A DNA stretch of 64,000 bases from Nitrospira sp. (GCA_020853775.1 JADYYH010000010.1:38981-102980), one strand, 5' to 3'; counted from the first letter of the stretch, positions 1 to 9,285 are shown. The notes: generated by a model from the sequence alone, not told the origin. Numbers and translations are program-made.

Positions 1-444
1 CGTTGCATGATGGCCGGTGCCGAACGCCTGCTTGGGATCGATGATCAGTTCGATCTCGCCGGGACCCAGCGGCAGCTCCTTCCAGCTCGGCCTGATGACC
101 ACCCCCCCGATCCTGATCGGTTCCACCAGACGGGACCATTGTGCATTCCAATCCTGATTCGTCAGGTGATTGATCGTTACCGCATGATCCGGGTCCGGGT
201 GCCCCAGTTGGGTCAGCGCACGTTTGAGGTCCTGCCAGGTATCGGGGCCACAACGGCCCGCAGGCCAATACAGATACACCTGGTCATCCTCTTGCCAAGC
301 TCCGGTCACGTCAGGATCGTTCAAGACCCCCAACAGCTCACCGGCATCCAGGGAGGTCCGCACATCGACTTGAATCCAGTCTCCTGTGTCCACCGCCGCG
401 GGGTCGGACGGAGAAATTTGATCTGCCTTGGAGGTTGACGCCAT
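1..444 (-). CDS. prmA: Ribosomal protein L11 methyltransferase, N-terminal part (cut by window edge)
   Basis: Reading leftward from an ATG at 444, 148 codons are open to the window edge. The protein contains a DWNAQW segment, then a VIRPSWKELP-like stretch and a GTGHHATT-type motif at the edge (FGTGHHAT visible). These are the hallmark of PrmA, which trimethylates ribosomal protein L11 using S-adenosylmethionine, just before its SAM-binding Rossmann domain. A GGGAG ribosome binding site lies 6 nt before the ATG. The catalytic domain is outside the window. The start lies head-to-head with the MutS-like gene, and the two 5' ends overlap if the TTG at 435 is used there. The long rightward frame over the same bases is a shadow. 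Confidence 0.93.
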   Translation of the reverse strand, partial: MASTSKADQISPSDPAAVDTGDWIQVDVRTSLDAGELLGVLNDPDVTGAWQEDDQVYLYWPAGRCGPDTWQDLKRALTQLGHPDPDHAVTINHLTNQDWNAQWSRLVEPIRIGGVVIRPSWKELPLGPGEIELIIDPKQAFGTGHHAT

Positions 445-2354
445 CTCAGACTCCCAGTATCGTCAGCATTGTTGTGAACCCAGCCACGTCACCAGGATCG
501 AAACCCTCCCGTGAGCAGCATCTGATCCATGCGCTCCGGCGCGCGGCTCATTTGGACACGAATGGCCGCCGCATCAGCGCGCGGTTTACCACCGCTCGTC
601 TCACGATTTTTGTTGCGAGCCTCCTCGGTGCCGTCATTCCGCATAAGTTAGGCTGGACGCTCTTCGGCAATCTCGTGCTCGCGTCCGGCTTCATCCTGTT
701 CCTCATCGTGGCCTGGTATCATAACAGGCTCGAATATCGCTTGCATCGACTCCGGCGCTGGCAAGGCATCAAACGGGTGCACCTGGCGCGCCTCAGTTTA
801 AAATGGACGGAGATTCCGCTTCGTGAGGTACCCGTTCCGGAGCGACATGGGTATGCCAGGGACCTTGACTTGGCCGGTCCGCGCTCCCTGCTCCATTTAA
901 TCGACCACACGATTTCCTCCCAGGGCCGGCAACGTCTCGCTTCGTGGCTCTTGGAGCAGCCGCCTCGTGCCGCCCAATGGTCAAGCCGGCAGACCCTCAT
1001 CCGCGAATTGACGCCTCTCTCGCTGCTTCGAGACCGATTGGTCCTGGAAGCCCAAGCGATGGAGGAAGCCGATATCGACGGGCGGCGGCTGCTTTCGGTG
1101 TTGCAGAAACGGGTGGACGATTCAGGGCTCATGCCGATGTTGCTGACGGAATCGGTCCTCGCCCTGACCACAGCCGCCCTGCTGCTCGCCGACTTGATGT
1201 CCGGCCTGGGCAATTATTGGATGCTGTCGTTCGGGCTGTATGCCTTCTTGTTCCTTTCGGTCCGCAGCCGGTCTGAAGAAATATTCGACCATGCCCAGTC
1301 GCTGCACCTGCAATTGGAACGCCTCAGTTCCGTGCTCGGCTATCTGGAACGGCGCGCCTATCGTGCCACTCCGCATTTGGCCCGGCTCTGCGGTCCGCTC
1401 CTGCAACAACACAGCAGTCCGTCGCGCTCGCTGAAACAGGCCGCCTCCCTGATGAACCGGCTCAGCGTGCGCGCCCATCCTTTGGTCCACTATCTCATCA
1501 ACGCCGTCGGCCCGTGGGATCTCTTCCATACCTATCGCCTGCAACAGCTCCAGGACCGGATTGCGTCGGCAGCGCCGCTCTGGTTCGAACTGCTCGCCGA
1601 ATTGGATGCCGCGGCGTCCCTCGCCACCTTCGCCCACCTGCACCCGGACTACTTTTGGCCGACGCTGCATCACGCCGGCGCGGAGACGCAAGAAAACGGC
1701 GATGCGCCGAGGCTCGTGACTGAAGGGCTGGCGCATCCGCTCATTCCGGCCGCCGTCCGCGTGCCCAACCACGTCACATTGCAGGGGCGAGGACGGATCT
1801 TTCTGGTCACCGGCTCTAACATGTCCGGCAAGAGCACGTTTCTGAGAACCATCGGCCTCAACACCTGCCTCGCGCAGGCGGGGGCTCCGGTGTGTGCCAC
1901 GGCCTTTCGCTGGTCGCTGGTGCGCATCGGCAGTTGCATCCGTGTGGATGACTCCCTCGACGGCGGCCTCTCGTTTTTTTATGCCGAGGTGAAACGGCTC
2001 AAAACCATTTTGGACAGCACCAGGGACCGACAAGGACCGCCGGTGCTGTGGCTGATCGACGAGGTCTTCAAAGGCACCAACAACCGGGAGCGGCTCATCG
2101 GCGGGCGCGCGCTCATTACCGCACTCGCAGGCGGTAACGGATTCGGCCTGGTGACGACCCACGATCTGGAGCTCGCTGAATTAGAAAAGCAGCTGTCCAC
2201 GGTCACCAATGTCCACTTTCAAGAAACCGTCGTGGACGGCGCCCTGCACTTCGATTACCGTCTCAAGCCAGGCCCCTGCCCGACGACCAATGCCTTGCGG
2301 ATTATGGCGCTCGAAGGGCTTCCGGTTGAGCGTGTCGATCCAACGCCGCCGTGA
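435..2354 (+). CDS. MutS-family ATPase, membrane-associated, without mismatch-recognition domains
   Basis: 639 residues from a TTG at 435; a GTG at 474 is an equally plausible start and would shrink the overlap with prmA. The C-terminal third is a MutS domain V ATPase: Walker A GSNMSGKST near residues 460-468, Walker B LWLIDEVF near 537-545, and a TTHD switch. The N-terminal part has two hydrophobic stretches (about residues 55-95) and another pair around 235-280, instead of the mismatch-binding and connector domains of true MutS. It resembles the group annotated as MutS-related or MutS domain V proteins, whose role is not settled, so a function in mismatch repair should not be assumed. It is followed after 7 nt by the acyltransferase fusion in the same direction. 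Confidence 0.88.
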   Translation: MTPSQTPSIVSIVVNPATSPGSKPSREQHLIHALRRAAHLDTNGRRISARFTTARLTIFVASLLGAVIPHKLGWTLFGNLVLASGFILFLIVAWYHNRLEYRLHRLRRWQGIKRVHLARLSLKWTEIPLREVPVPERHGYARDLDLAGPRSLLHLIDHTISSQGRQRLASWLLEQPPRAAQWSSRQTLIRELTPLSLLRDRLVLEAQAMEEADIDGRRLLSVLQKRVDDSGLMPMLLTESVLALTTAALLLADLMSGLGNYWMLSFGLYAFLFLSVRSRSEEIFDHAQSLHLQLERLSSVLGYLERRAYRATPHLARLCGPLLQQHSSPSRSLKQAASLMNRLSVRAHPLVHYLINAVGPWDLFHTYRLQQLQDRIASAAPLWFELLAELDAAASLATFAHLHPDYFWPTLHHAGAETQENGDAPRLVTEGLAHPLIPAAVRVPNHVTLQGRGRIFLVTGSNMSGKSTFLRTIGLNTCLAQAGAPVCATAFRWSLVRIGSCIRVDDSLDGGLSFFYAEVKRLKTILDSTRDRQGPPVLWLIDEVFKGTNNRERLIGGRALITALAGGNGFGLVTTHDLELAELEKQLSTVTNVHFQETVVDGALHFDYRLKPGPCPTTNALRIMALEGLPVERVDPTPP

Positions 2355-2361
2355 TACGTAA

Positions 2362-5300
2362 TTGCATCATTCCAGCAGTTTCGGCAGACTGAACCCTCAC
2401 TGTTCACAGGCGCTTGTGTTTCACCAGGCCAAGGAGGCACCTATCGATCCGCAGTCGGATTCCTCACCCCAGCCCGCGCGCCCGTTGCGGGGGTTGCTCA
2501 TCGCACAGTTTTGCGGGGCCTTCAACGACAATGCCTGGAAATTTATGGTGGCCCTCCTGGGCATCCGGGCCGCCACCTCGACCCTCGCGCCCGGCCAGGA
2601 TCTTGAAACGGCCTCGCAAACGCAGACCACGCTCGCAATGGTGGTGTTTACCCTTCCCCTGGTCCTGACCTCGTTCGTGGCGGGTTTTTTTGCCGACCGG
2701 CTGAGCAAGCGGACCGTCATCATCACCATGAAGGGGGTGGAAGTTCTGCTCATGGCCGGCGCCACACTCGCCCTGCTGTCGCATCCCACGGGAGGCCCCT
2801 GGGCCCTCGTGATGCTCGCCTGCATGGGTGTCCATAGCGCCCTGTTCAGCCCGGCCAAATACGGCATTCTTCCAGAACTGTTGCCGCATGCAGAGCTGGC
2901 CCGGGGCAACAGTATTCTAGAATTATTCACTTTCCTGGCGATTTTGACGGGCACCACCGCCGGAGGGTTTCTGCTGGCCGGCGCCGGACCCCAACCCTGG
3001 CTTGCTCCGCTTGCACTGACCATATTGGCGCTGATCGGTTTCGCCGCAGCCTGGGCCGTGCCGCCGGTTCCCCCCGCGCGTGCGACCGGGGGACTCTTCG
3101 ACACCTTGCGCGGCGCGCTCTCAGCCTTGCGCGCGGATCGTCTGTTACGACTGGCCATTACCGGCGCGGTATTTTTCTGGACGATTGCCAGCCTCGTCGT
3201 GCAGAACGTCCTGGTCTATGCCAAGGCCGTGCTCGGTCTGTCGGACGCGCTCGCCACCGTCCCCTCCGCACTCATTTCAGTGGGCATCGGACTGGGTGCT
3301 CTCGTGGTCGGCCGCCTCTCCCGGTCTCGTGTGGAATACGGGTTGGTCCCTCTGGGAGCGGCGGGCGTCGCCACGTTTCTGCTGACGCTCGGCTGGTGGA
3401 TGCCGGGGTTCACCGGCACGCTGGTCTTGATGATCGCATTGGGCATGTCGAGTGCCCTCATCTTCATTCCCATCAATGCCCTGGTGCAGTGGCGCGCGCC
3501 GCACGACCGCCGGGGATCCGTCATCGCGCTGGAAAATATCTGCGTCTTCACGGGCATTCTGCTGGGCTCCCTGAGCGGCGGCCTGCTGGCGAATGTCGGC
3601 CTTTCGACCGTCGGAATCTTCCTCGCCGCGGCCGGCGTCACCACCATCGGAACGGCCTGGGCCATGTGGTTGATGCCCGAAACGTTCCTGCGTCTCGTGT
3701 TGGTTCTCCTGACCCATACGATCTATCGGCTGCGTATTGTCGGGCAAACCCACGTACCCGTCACGGGTGGCGCCCTGCTCGTCCCCAACCATATTTCATT
3801 TATCGATGGGTTTTTGCTGATTGCGAGCCTGGATCGGCCTGTCCGGTTTGTCGTCGATGCCCACTATGTGAACCTCCCCCTGTTCAAACCGTTCATGCGG
3901 GCGCTGAACGTGATTCCGATTGCCTCCGATGGCGGCCCTCGCGTCATTCTCCGGGCCCTGCGCGATGCGGGCCAGGCCCTCGACGACGGTGATCTGGTCT
4001 GCATTTTCCCCGAAGGACAAATCACGCGCACGGGCAATCTGCTGCCGTTCCGCCGTGGATTCGAACGGATCGTGAAAGGCCGCGAGGTGCCGGTGGTCCC
4101 CGTGCATCTGGATCGGGTCTGGGGAAGCATCTTCAGTTTTGTCGGAGGGCGGTTTGTGACCAAATGGCCGGAGCGGCTGCCCTATCCGGTGACTGTGTCA
4201 TTCGGGGCCCCGGTTCCTACCGGCACCCCGGCGCATGAGCTTCGCCGGCTCGTCAGAGAACTCGGCGAAAGCGCCTGGCACTGGCGAAAGGCTTCACGGC
4301 GTCCGCTGCATGCGGCGTTTGTCCGCAGTATGCGGCGGCATCCTTTTCGCCTCGCGATGGCCGACGTGACGAAACCCCATGTGTCGTCGCTCCAGGCTTT
4401 GATCGGCGCGATCGCCCTGGCCCGCGCGCTGACGCCCCACTGGCGAGGACAAACCTCCGTGGGCCTGCTGCTACCGCCGACCGTCGCGGGGGCGCTAACC
4501 ACGGTCGCGGCCGCACTCGCCGGCCGCACCAGCGTGAACCTCAATTACACCGTCGGCAAGGCCGGGCTCGAATCGGCCGTGCGGCAGGCCCAGCTCCACA
4601 CCATCGTCACCAGCCGCAAGTTTATCGAGAAGGCGAAGCTCGAGGTCCCAGACGGGCCGACGGTCCTGTGGCTGGAAGACATCGGCGCCACCATCGGCAG
4701 CCTGCAGAAAGCGCTCGCCGCGGCCCTCGCGATACTCGCCCCACTCCGGCTCATTGAATCGGCCTGCGGACAAACCCGCCGCGTGACCATGGATGATCTG
4801 GCCACCATCATCTTCAGCAGCGGCAGCACAGGCGAACCTAAAGGGGTGATGCTGACCCACTTCAGCATCGATGCCAATGTGCAGGCCGTCTCGCAAGTAC
4901 TTCCCCTGGACCCGGAGGATCGCATCCTGGGCATTCTGCCCCTCTTCCACTCGTTCGGCTATCTCGTATTCTGGTACGTCGCGCTCAACGGCGCCGCCAC
5001 CGTATTCCATCCCTCGCCCCTTGATGTCACGGCCATCGGAGAACTGTGCGCCAAACATCGCCTGACGTTTCTCGTCTGCACACCGACGTTTTTGCAGCTC
5101 TATCAACGTCGCTGCACTCCCGAACAATTCAGCACGCTGCGGGTCGTACTGACAGGTGCGGAAAAATTACCGCTGCGTCTCTGCCAGTCGTTCGAGGACC
5201 GGTTCGGCATCGGCCCGATCGAGGGGTATGGCGTGACGGAATGCGCCCCGGTGATTGCCGTGAACTGTCCGGATTTCAGAGCCGCGGGATTCTTCCAACC

Positions 5301-5883
5301 GGCCTCGCGGCGCGGGACCGTCGGCCAACCGCTTCCCGGCGTGTCGGTTCGTATCGTCGATCCCGAGACTGACGCCATCCTCCCACCAGGCACACCCGGG
5401 ATGTTGCTGGTAAAAGGCCCGAACGTCATGAACGGCTACTTAGGGCGCGAGGATCTGACAGCTCAGGCCATGCGCGACGGATGGTACATTACAGGCGACA
5501 TCGCGACGCTTGATGATGACGGCTTCTTGACGATCACCGATCGGCTGTCACGTTTTTCCAAGATCGGCGGTGAAATGGTGCCGCATCGTCTGGTCGAAGA
5601 GGCGCTGCAACTCGCCTCCGGAGAAGAACTACAAATCTGCGCGGTCACCGGCGTGCCGGATGAACGCAAAGGAGAACAGCTGGCCGTTCTGCATACCCTC
5701 GCCGAAGAACGACTGCCGCAGATTCTGGCGAAGGCCTCGGCCGCAGGCCTTCCTAATTTGTTTCTGCCCTCCCATAGCCATTGCTTCAAGGTCGAGGCGC
5801 TTCCCATTCTGGGAACGGGCAAGCTGGATCTCCGGGCCCTCAAACGGATTGCGATGGAACGGCTCCATATTCGCCAATCGTGA
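2362..5883 (+). CDS. Three-domain lysophospholipid transporter / acyltransferase / acyl-ACP synthetase (LplT-Aas fusion)
   Basis: 1173 residues as an open frame. Residues about 40-430 form a 12-helix MFS transporter like LplT. Residues about 440-640 form a PlsC-type acyltransferase with the NHISFID catalytic block (HX4D, near 476-482) and an FPEG block near 550. Residues about 640-1170 form an AMP-forming acyl ligase with SSGSTGEPKG near 818. The combination would flip lysophospholipids inward and re-acylate them, recycling membrane phospholipid. Such fusions are known in many Gram-negative bacteria. The start is unclear: TTG at 2362 opens the frame and GTG at 2416 is in frame, but the best Shine-Dalgarno (AAGGAGG, 2431-2437) precedes an in-frame ATC at 2443. 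Confidence 0.92.
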   Translation: MHHSSSFGRLNPHCSQALVFHQAKEAPIDPQSDSSPQPARPLRGLLIAQFCGAFNDNAWKFMVALLGIRAATSTLAPGQDLETASQTQTTLAMVVFTLPLVLTSFVAGFFADRLSKRTVIITMKGVEVLLMAGATLALLSHPTGGPWALVMLACMGVHSALFSPAKYGILPELLPHAELARGNSILELFTFLAILTGTTAGGFLLAGAGPQPWLAPLALTILALIGFAAAWAVPPVPPARATGGLFDTLRGALSALRADRLLRLAITGAVFFWTIASLVVQNVLVYAKAVLGLSDALATVPSALISVGIGLGALVVGRLSRSRVEYGLVPLGAAGVATFLLTLGWWMPGFTGTLVLMIALGMSSALIFIPINALVQWRAPHDRRGSVIALENICVFTGILLGSLSGGLLANVGLSTVGIFLAAAGVTTIGTAWAMWLMPETFLRLVLVLLTHTIYRLRIVGQTHVPVTGGALLVPNHISFIDGFLLIASLDRPVRFVVDAHYVNLPLFKPFMRALNVIPIASDGGPRVILRALRDAGQALDDGDLVCIFPEGQITRTGNLLPFRRGFERIVKGREVPVVPVHLDRVWGSIFSFVGGRFVTKWPERLPYPVTVSFGAPVPTGTPAHELRRLVRELGESAWHWRKASRRPLHAAFVRSMRRHPFRLAMADVTKPHVSSLQALIGAIALARALTPHWRGQTSVGLLLPPTVAGALTTVAAALAGRTSVNLNYTVGKAGLESAVRQAQLHTIVTSRKFIEKAKLEVPDGPTVLWLEDIGATIGSLQKALAAALAILAPLRLIESACGQTRRVTMDDLATIIFSSGSTGEPKGVMLTHFSIDANVQAVSQVLPLDPEDRILGILPLFHSFGYLVFWYVALNGAATVFHPSPLDVTAIGELCAKHRLTFLVCTPTFLQLYQRRCTPEQFSTLRVVLTGAEKLPLRLCQSFEDRFGIGPIEGYGVTECAPVIAVNCPDFRAAGFFQPASRRGTVGQPLPGVSVRIVDPETDAILPPGTPGMLLVKGPNVMNGYLGREDLTAQAMRDGWYITGDIATLDDDGFLTITDRLSRFSKIGGEMVPHRLVEEALQLASGEELQICAVTGVPDERKGEQLAVLHTLAEERLPQILAKASAAGLPNLFLPSHSHCFKVEALPILGTGKLDLRALKRIAMERLHIRQS

Positions 5884-5948
5884 ATCGTTGTCGGGGGCGA
5901 AGTCGCGATCGACAGACGAACGACCGGGAACCGGTTTTTGATACACCC

Positions 5949-6941
5949 ATGACGAACCAGATCAACAAATCGCTGATCGATTGCCACGTTCATCTTGCGG
6001 CACTGCCCGACGGCGACAACGGCTGCTACATCTCTTCCAAAACCCTGCGCAGCCCCCTGTTTCGCTTCCTGCTCTGGAAACATGGCCTCTCGCCGGAAAA
6101 GCCGCGTGAGGCGAACCAGAAATATCTGGCCGATCTGCTGACCGAACTGCGGGCTTCACGCCATGTGCACAAGGCCGTGCTCCTCGGCATGGACGGGGCT
6201 TATGATCAGAACGGCCGGCTGAACCAGGCCGACACCGATTTCCTTATCGGCAACGACTATGTACTGAAGACGGCGCAGGCCTATCCGCACGAATTACTCG
6301 CCGGCGTATCCATCAACCCGCAGCGGCGCGATGCCGTCGATGAAGTGCATCGTTGCGCGGATGCCGGTGCCGTGCTGGTGAAAGTGCTGGCGAACGCGCA
6401 ACAATTCGATCCGGCAAACAAGACCTACATTCCCTTCTATCGTGCACTGGTTGAACGCAAGTTGCCGTTCCTCAGTCATGTCGGCTATGAATTCAGCTTG
6501 ATCGGCAAGGATCAGTCGGTGGGTGAGCCGGACCGGCTTCGCCTCGCATTGGATGAGGGCGCCACGGTCATTGCCGCACACGCATGCAGCTACGGCTTGA
6601 TCCTCTACGAAAAGTTCCTCCCGACTTTGCACGATCTCGTGCGGCGCTATCCGCATTTTTATGCGGACATTTCCGCCCTCACGTTGCCCAACCGGCTGCG
6701 GATGCTGCTACATCTCCGGAAATATCCGAAGGTGCATGAACGTCTCCTGTTCGGAACAGATTACCCGTTGCCAGTTTTCCACCTGGCGGCATGGGGACGA
6801 GTCGGGATGGGAACCCTGCGAACACTCCTGACGACCGGGAACCGCTTCGACCGGCAAGTGGAAGTCTGCCGTGGACTTCGGCTGGGATTTCGGTCGATCG
6901 GTGATCTCATTTCCCCTGTGTCGGTACAATCATTCCGTTGA
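5949..6941 (+). CDS. Metal-dependent amidohydrolase (TIM-barrel, COG2159-like)
   Basis: 330 residues from an ATG at 5949; the frame extends upstream into the previous gene's 3' end but that part is not protein-like. The N-terminus carries the metal-binding HxH in DCHVHL (His13, His15). Later segments include LSHVGYEF, a region around AAHACSYG, and FGTDYPLP near the C-terminus, where Asp is the usual last metal ligand. These match the amidohydrolase superfamily of hydrolases and decarboxylases. The substrate cannot be read from sequence. It lies 65 nt after the acyltransferase fusion, and its stop overlaps the start of the ECF sigma gene. Confidence 0.85.
   Translation: MTNQINKSLIDCHVHLAALPDGDNGCYISSKTLRSPLFRFLLWKHGLSPEKPREANQKYLADLLTELRASRHVHKAVLLGMDGAYDQNGRLNQADTDFLIGNDYVLKTAQAYPHELLAGVSINPQRRDAVDEVHRCADAGAVLVKVLANAQQFDPANKTYIPFYRALVERKLPFLSHVGYEFSLIGKDQSVGEPDRLRLALDEGATVIAAHACSYGLILYEKFLPTLHDLVRRYPHFYADISALTLPNRLRMLLHLRKYPKVHERLLFGTDYPLPVFHLAAWGRVGMGTLRTLLTTGNRFDRQVEVCRGLRLGFRSIGDLISPVSVQSFR
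6925..6930 (+). promoter_or_regulatory. -10-like hexamer before the ECF sigma gene
   Basis: TACAAT lies 7 nt upstream of the TTG start at 6938 and 22 nt upstream of the ATG at 6953, inside the 3' end of the amidohydrolase. It would place transcription initiation at or next to the TTG. No good -35 is visible. Confidence 0.4.
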
Positions 6942-7450
6942 GCACCACTGCCATGACGCGAGACGACATCCTCACCCATCTGCGCGAAAGGATTCTGGCC
7001 TTCGCGACATCACGCCTCCAGCAGGACGCCGCCGAGGATCTCACGCAAGAGGTGCTGGTCCTCCTCCATGAGAAATATGCCCGCGTGACTGAGCTGACCG
7101 AACTGGTGCCACTGGCCTTTCAGGTGCTCCGGTTCAAAATGCTGGATGCCCATCGCAAATCCTTGCGGCGGGGCGAGTATAATCGAGATTCCATCGATGA
7201 CCTGCCGTTGGCCAATCCCGGCGACGATCCGGCCACCCAATTGGATCAGAAGCAGCGCGTCGACCGCTTGTTGACCGCCGTGGCGCAGCTTGGAGAGCGC
7301 TGTCGTGAACTGTTCAGATGGAAGCTGGAGGGCCACAGCTTTCCCGAGATTCAAACACTCATGGGGCAGGCGTCGATCAACACCATTTACACCTGGGACC
7401 TGCGTTGCCGGAAACAGTTGTTGAGCCTGATGGGCGGCACATGGGAATAA
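6938..7450 (+). CDS. RNA polymerase sigma factor, ECF type
   Basis: 170 residues from a TTG at 6938; an in-frame ATG at 6953 is the alternative. The N-terminal half has sigma region 2 features (AAEDLTQEVL, then the RFKMLDAHRK helix). The C-terminal half has region 4 (LGERCRELFRWKLEGHSFPEIQ, split here by the motif NTIYTWDLRCRKQL), a helix-turn-helix for -35 recognition. The length is typical for ECF sigma factors. The start overlaps the amidohydrolase stop by 4 nt, and the next gene encodes a membrane protein with an anti-sigma-like layout, so the two probably form a sigma/anti-sigma pair responding to an envelope signal. That pairing is inferred from order. Confidence 0.85.
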   Translation: MSTTAMTRDDILTHLRERILAFATSRLQQDAAEDLTQEVLVLLHEKYARVTELTELVPLAFQVLRFKMLDAHRKSLRRGEYNRDSIDDLPLANPGDDPATQLDQKQRVDRLLTAVAQLGERCRELFRWKLEGHSFPEIQTLMGQASINTIYTWDLRCRKQLLSLMGGTWE

Positions 7451-7477
7451 TCCAGGATGAGGGTTGCCTGATTCGGC

Positions 7478-7512
7478 TTACGTTTTACGTTTCACGTTTT
7501 ACCTTTGACGGT
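7478..7512. repeat. Short 7-bp tandem repeat
   Basis: About four and a half copies of a 7-bp unit: TTACGTT, TTACGTT, TCACGTT, TTACCTT, TGACGGT. It lies in the 89-bp gap between the ECF sigma gene and its presumed anti-sigma partner. Confidence 0.7.
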
Positions 7513-7539
7513 TTCGTTCACGAATGACCCACGAACCGT

Positions 7540-8850
7540 ATGGCTGATCACGGGCTGGAACATCTGTTAGGCGGCTTTGCGGCTGATACCTTGACGCCGG
7601 AGGAGCGCAAGCGGCTCTATGCCGCGGCCTTGCACGATCAGCAGCTGTTCACTGCCCTGGCCGACGAACAGGCATTGAGGGAGTTGTTGGCGGATCCGGA
7701 TGTTCGTCGCCGTCTCCTCCAGGCTGTGAAGCAGCCGGGTTCCGCTGCGACAGGCGGCACCCCTGGCTGGCTGAGTTGGTTCAGGAAACCGGCAGGACTC
7801 GCCTGGGCAGGAGGCCTGACAGCAGCCGTCGTTGCCATCGCATTCGGGACCAGAATCTATCAAGAGAGCCTCGACCGCACGACCCAATCGACCGTGACCG
7901 AGGAGGCCAGACAGGCCGCGCCGGCAATGCAACGCGCGCAACCGGCCATGGACCCGACACCCTCTGCACCTGCGCCGGAAAGGACAGCCAAAGGGAATAC
8001 CCACTCGGCCAAGAACGACAGACGCGCCGATACGCTTGCCAAACGCGAGCAGCCTGTCGCAGGCAGGCCGCTGGAGCAGCCGGGGTCCAAATCTCTCGCC
8101 GACAATGCCACGTCTCGGCGCGAGCGCGATGCCTCGAACAAGCAAGGACCGATGGCGGCAGCCGACAAGGAATCCGCAGGCACGACGGCCTCAGCCGATC
8201 GGAAGCTCGCTACTCCCGCAGCTCCTCCGGCAGCCGCTCCGCAACCGTCGACAGCTCCGCCCCTCCAGCAAACGCCGGCCGGCTTATCGGCGGCGAACGC
8301 TCCAGCCCCGAAGACGAGCGCCCGCGCCCTCTTTTATGGTGAAGAAGCGAGCTCCAGCATCGGGCAGGCGAAACCATTGGGCCTTCGCTACAGTTTTGTG
8401 ACGAGGGGATCTGATGGCCGGACTCAGGAAGTCACTGCGGCAATGGCTGCGCGAAGCCGCGAACCAGTGCGCCTCACCGTTGAAGCGACGCAGGAATCGT
8501 ATGTACAGGTGCTCCAAAACCTTGGCTCTGCCGGCACCAGACTCTGGTGGCCGCCGCAGGAAACCGGCAAGATCTCCCTCAAACTCCAGCCTGGCAAACG
8601 GACCGAGATTCCCATGCCGCCTCCGGCCGAGAACGGCCTAATCACACTCATCATCCGGCTTTCGTCGAAACCCTTCGGACCGCTGACGATGCAAGAAGTC
8701 GGCATGCTGGACCGATTCTCCGCAACGCTGCTCATCGAAACCGTCTCGCCCGGCACGGGCACCGGCGTCCAGGAACAGGCGACCTATGTCGTGAGCCACG
8801 ATCCATCCACCAGCGCCCAGCTGGCCGTCGAGATACCGGTCGTTCAGTAA
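7540..8850 (+). CDS. Membrane anti-sigma-like protein with Pro/Ala-rich linker and C-terminal extracytoplasmic domain
   Basis: 436 residues. Residues 1-80 are a charged cytoplasmic helical domain rich in Leu and acidic residues (LTPEERKRLYAAAL). One transmembrane helix follows at about 87-108 (LAWAGGLTAAVVAIAFG). Then comes a long low-complexity Ala/Pro/Gln/Lys linker (about 120-265) and a folded C-terminal domain (about 270-436) with the pattern PVRLTVEATQESYVQVL, which recalls DUF4384-type domains. The layout (cytoplasmic sensor, single helix, extracytoplasmic domain) and its position 89 nt after an ECF sigma gene suggest an anti-sigma factor. No zinc-binding HxxxCxxC motif is present, so the mechanism would differ from the ZAS class. 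Confidence 0.7.
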   Translation: MADHGLEHLLGGFAADTLTPEERKRLYAAALHDQQLFTALADEQALRELLADPDVRRRLLQAVKQPGSAATGGTPGWLSWFRKPAGLAWAGGLTAAVVAIAFGTRIYQESLDRTTQSTVTEEARQAAPAMQRAQPAMDPTPSAPAPERTAKGNTHSAKNDRRADTLAKREQPVAGRPLEQPGSKSLADNATSRRERDASNKQGPMAAADKESAGTTASADRKLATPAAPPAAAPQPSTAPPLQQTPAGLSAANAPAPKTSARALFYGEEASSSIGQAKPLGLRYSFVTRGSDGRTQEVTAAMAARSREPVRLTVEATQESYVQVLQNLGSAGTRLWWPPQETGKISLKLQPGKRTEIPMPPPAENGLITLIIRLSSKPFGPLTMQEVGMLDRFSATLLIETVSPGTGTGVQEQATYVVSHDPSTSAQLAVEIPVVQ

Positions 8851-8874
8851 CCCTCCCTCGCTTCAACCGCGGCA

Positions 8875-9237
8875 TCAGGGGTAAAACCGCATCACCAGCA
8901 GGCCGACAATGGCCGCCACGCCGCCGGCAAGGCACAGCACAAATCCCAGCGCACCCGCTAGAAACCATGGTCGCACGTGCCGATATTCATCCGCCTGGAG
9001 TAACGGATGCAGCGCAACAGGTCTTTGCCACCAGCCTGGCGGCAGCGCCATGCGTAAAGACAAGGCCCGATACAGAACGACGTGATACCACCAGCCAGTT
9101 GGTATGCCGATCAACAAGCCGAGAGCCAGCGCCCAGAGGCCAAGCTCGACCATTCGAGGCGGGGTGGCAACAACGGTCAGCAGGCCTGTCAGCCCGATCA
9201 CCACCAGGCTCGCCAGCACGAGGAGCAGTTCCAGCAT
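8875..9237 (-). CDS. Small membrane protein, unknown function
   Basis: 120 residues with three hydrophobic segments: about 3-25, 30-50 (with GLLIGIPTGWWYHVVLY) and 93-118. The middle soluble part (RALSLRMALPPGWWQRP) is rich in Trp and Pro. I do not recognise the family. It runs opposite to the anti-sigma-like gene (stops converge, 24 bp apart) and lies downstream of the lipoprotein gene in the same direction. Confidence 0.6.
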   Translation of the reverse strand: MLELLLVLASLVVIGLTGLLTVVATPPRMVELGLWALALGLLIGIPTGWWYHVVLYRALSLRMALPPGWWQRPVALHPLLQADEYRHVRPWFLAGALGFVLCLAGGVAAIVGLLVMRFYP

Positions 9238-9285
9238 GGGCCGGATTATACGCGAACGACGGCAGGGAGGGCGGACACTGGCAGA

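Noticed and set aside
7-438. Rightward 143-codon frame at the left edge
   Set aside because: It is the complement of prmA, whose reading frame shows the conserved family motifs; the rightward translation has none.
435-2354. Mismatch repair MutS
   Set aside because: Only the ATPase domain is shared; membrane segments replace the mismatch-recognition domains.
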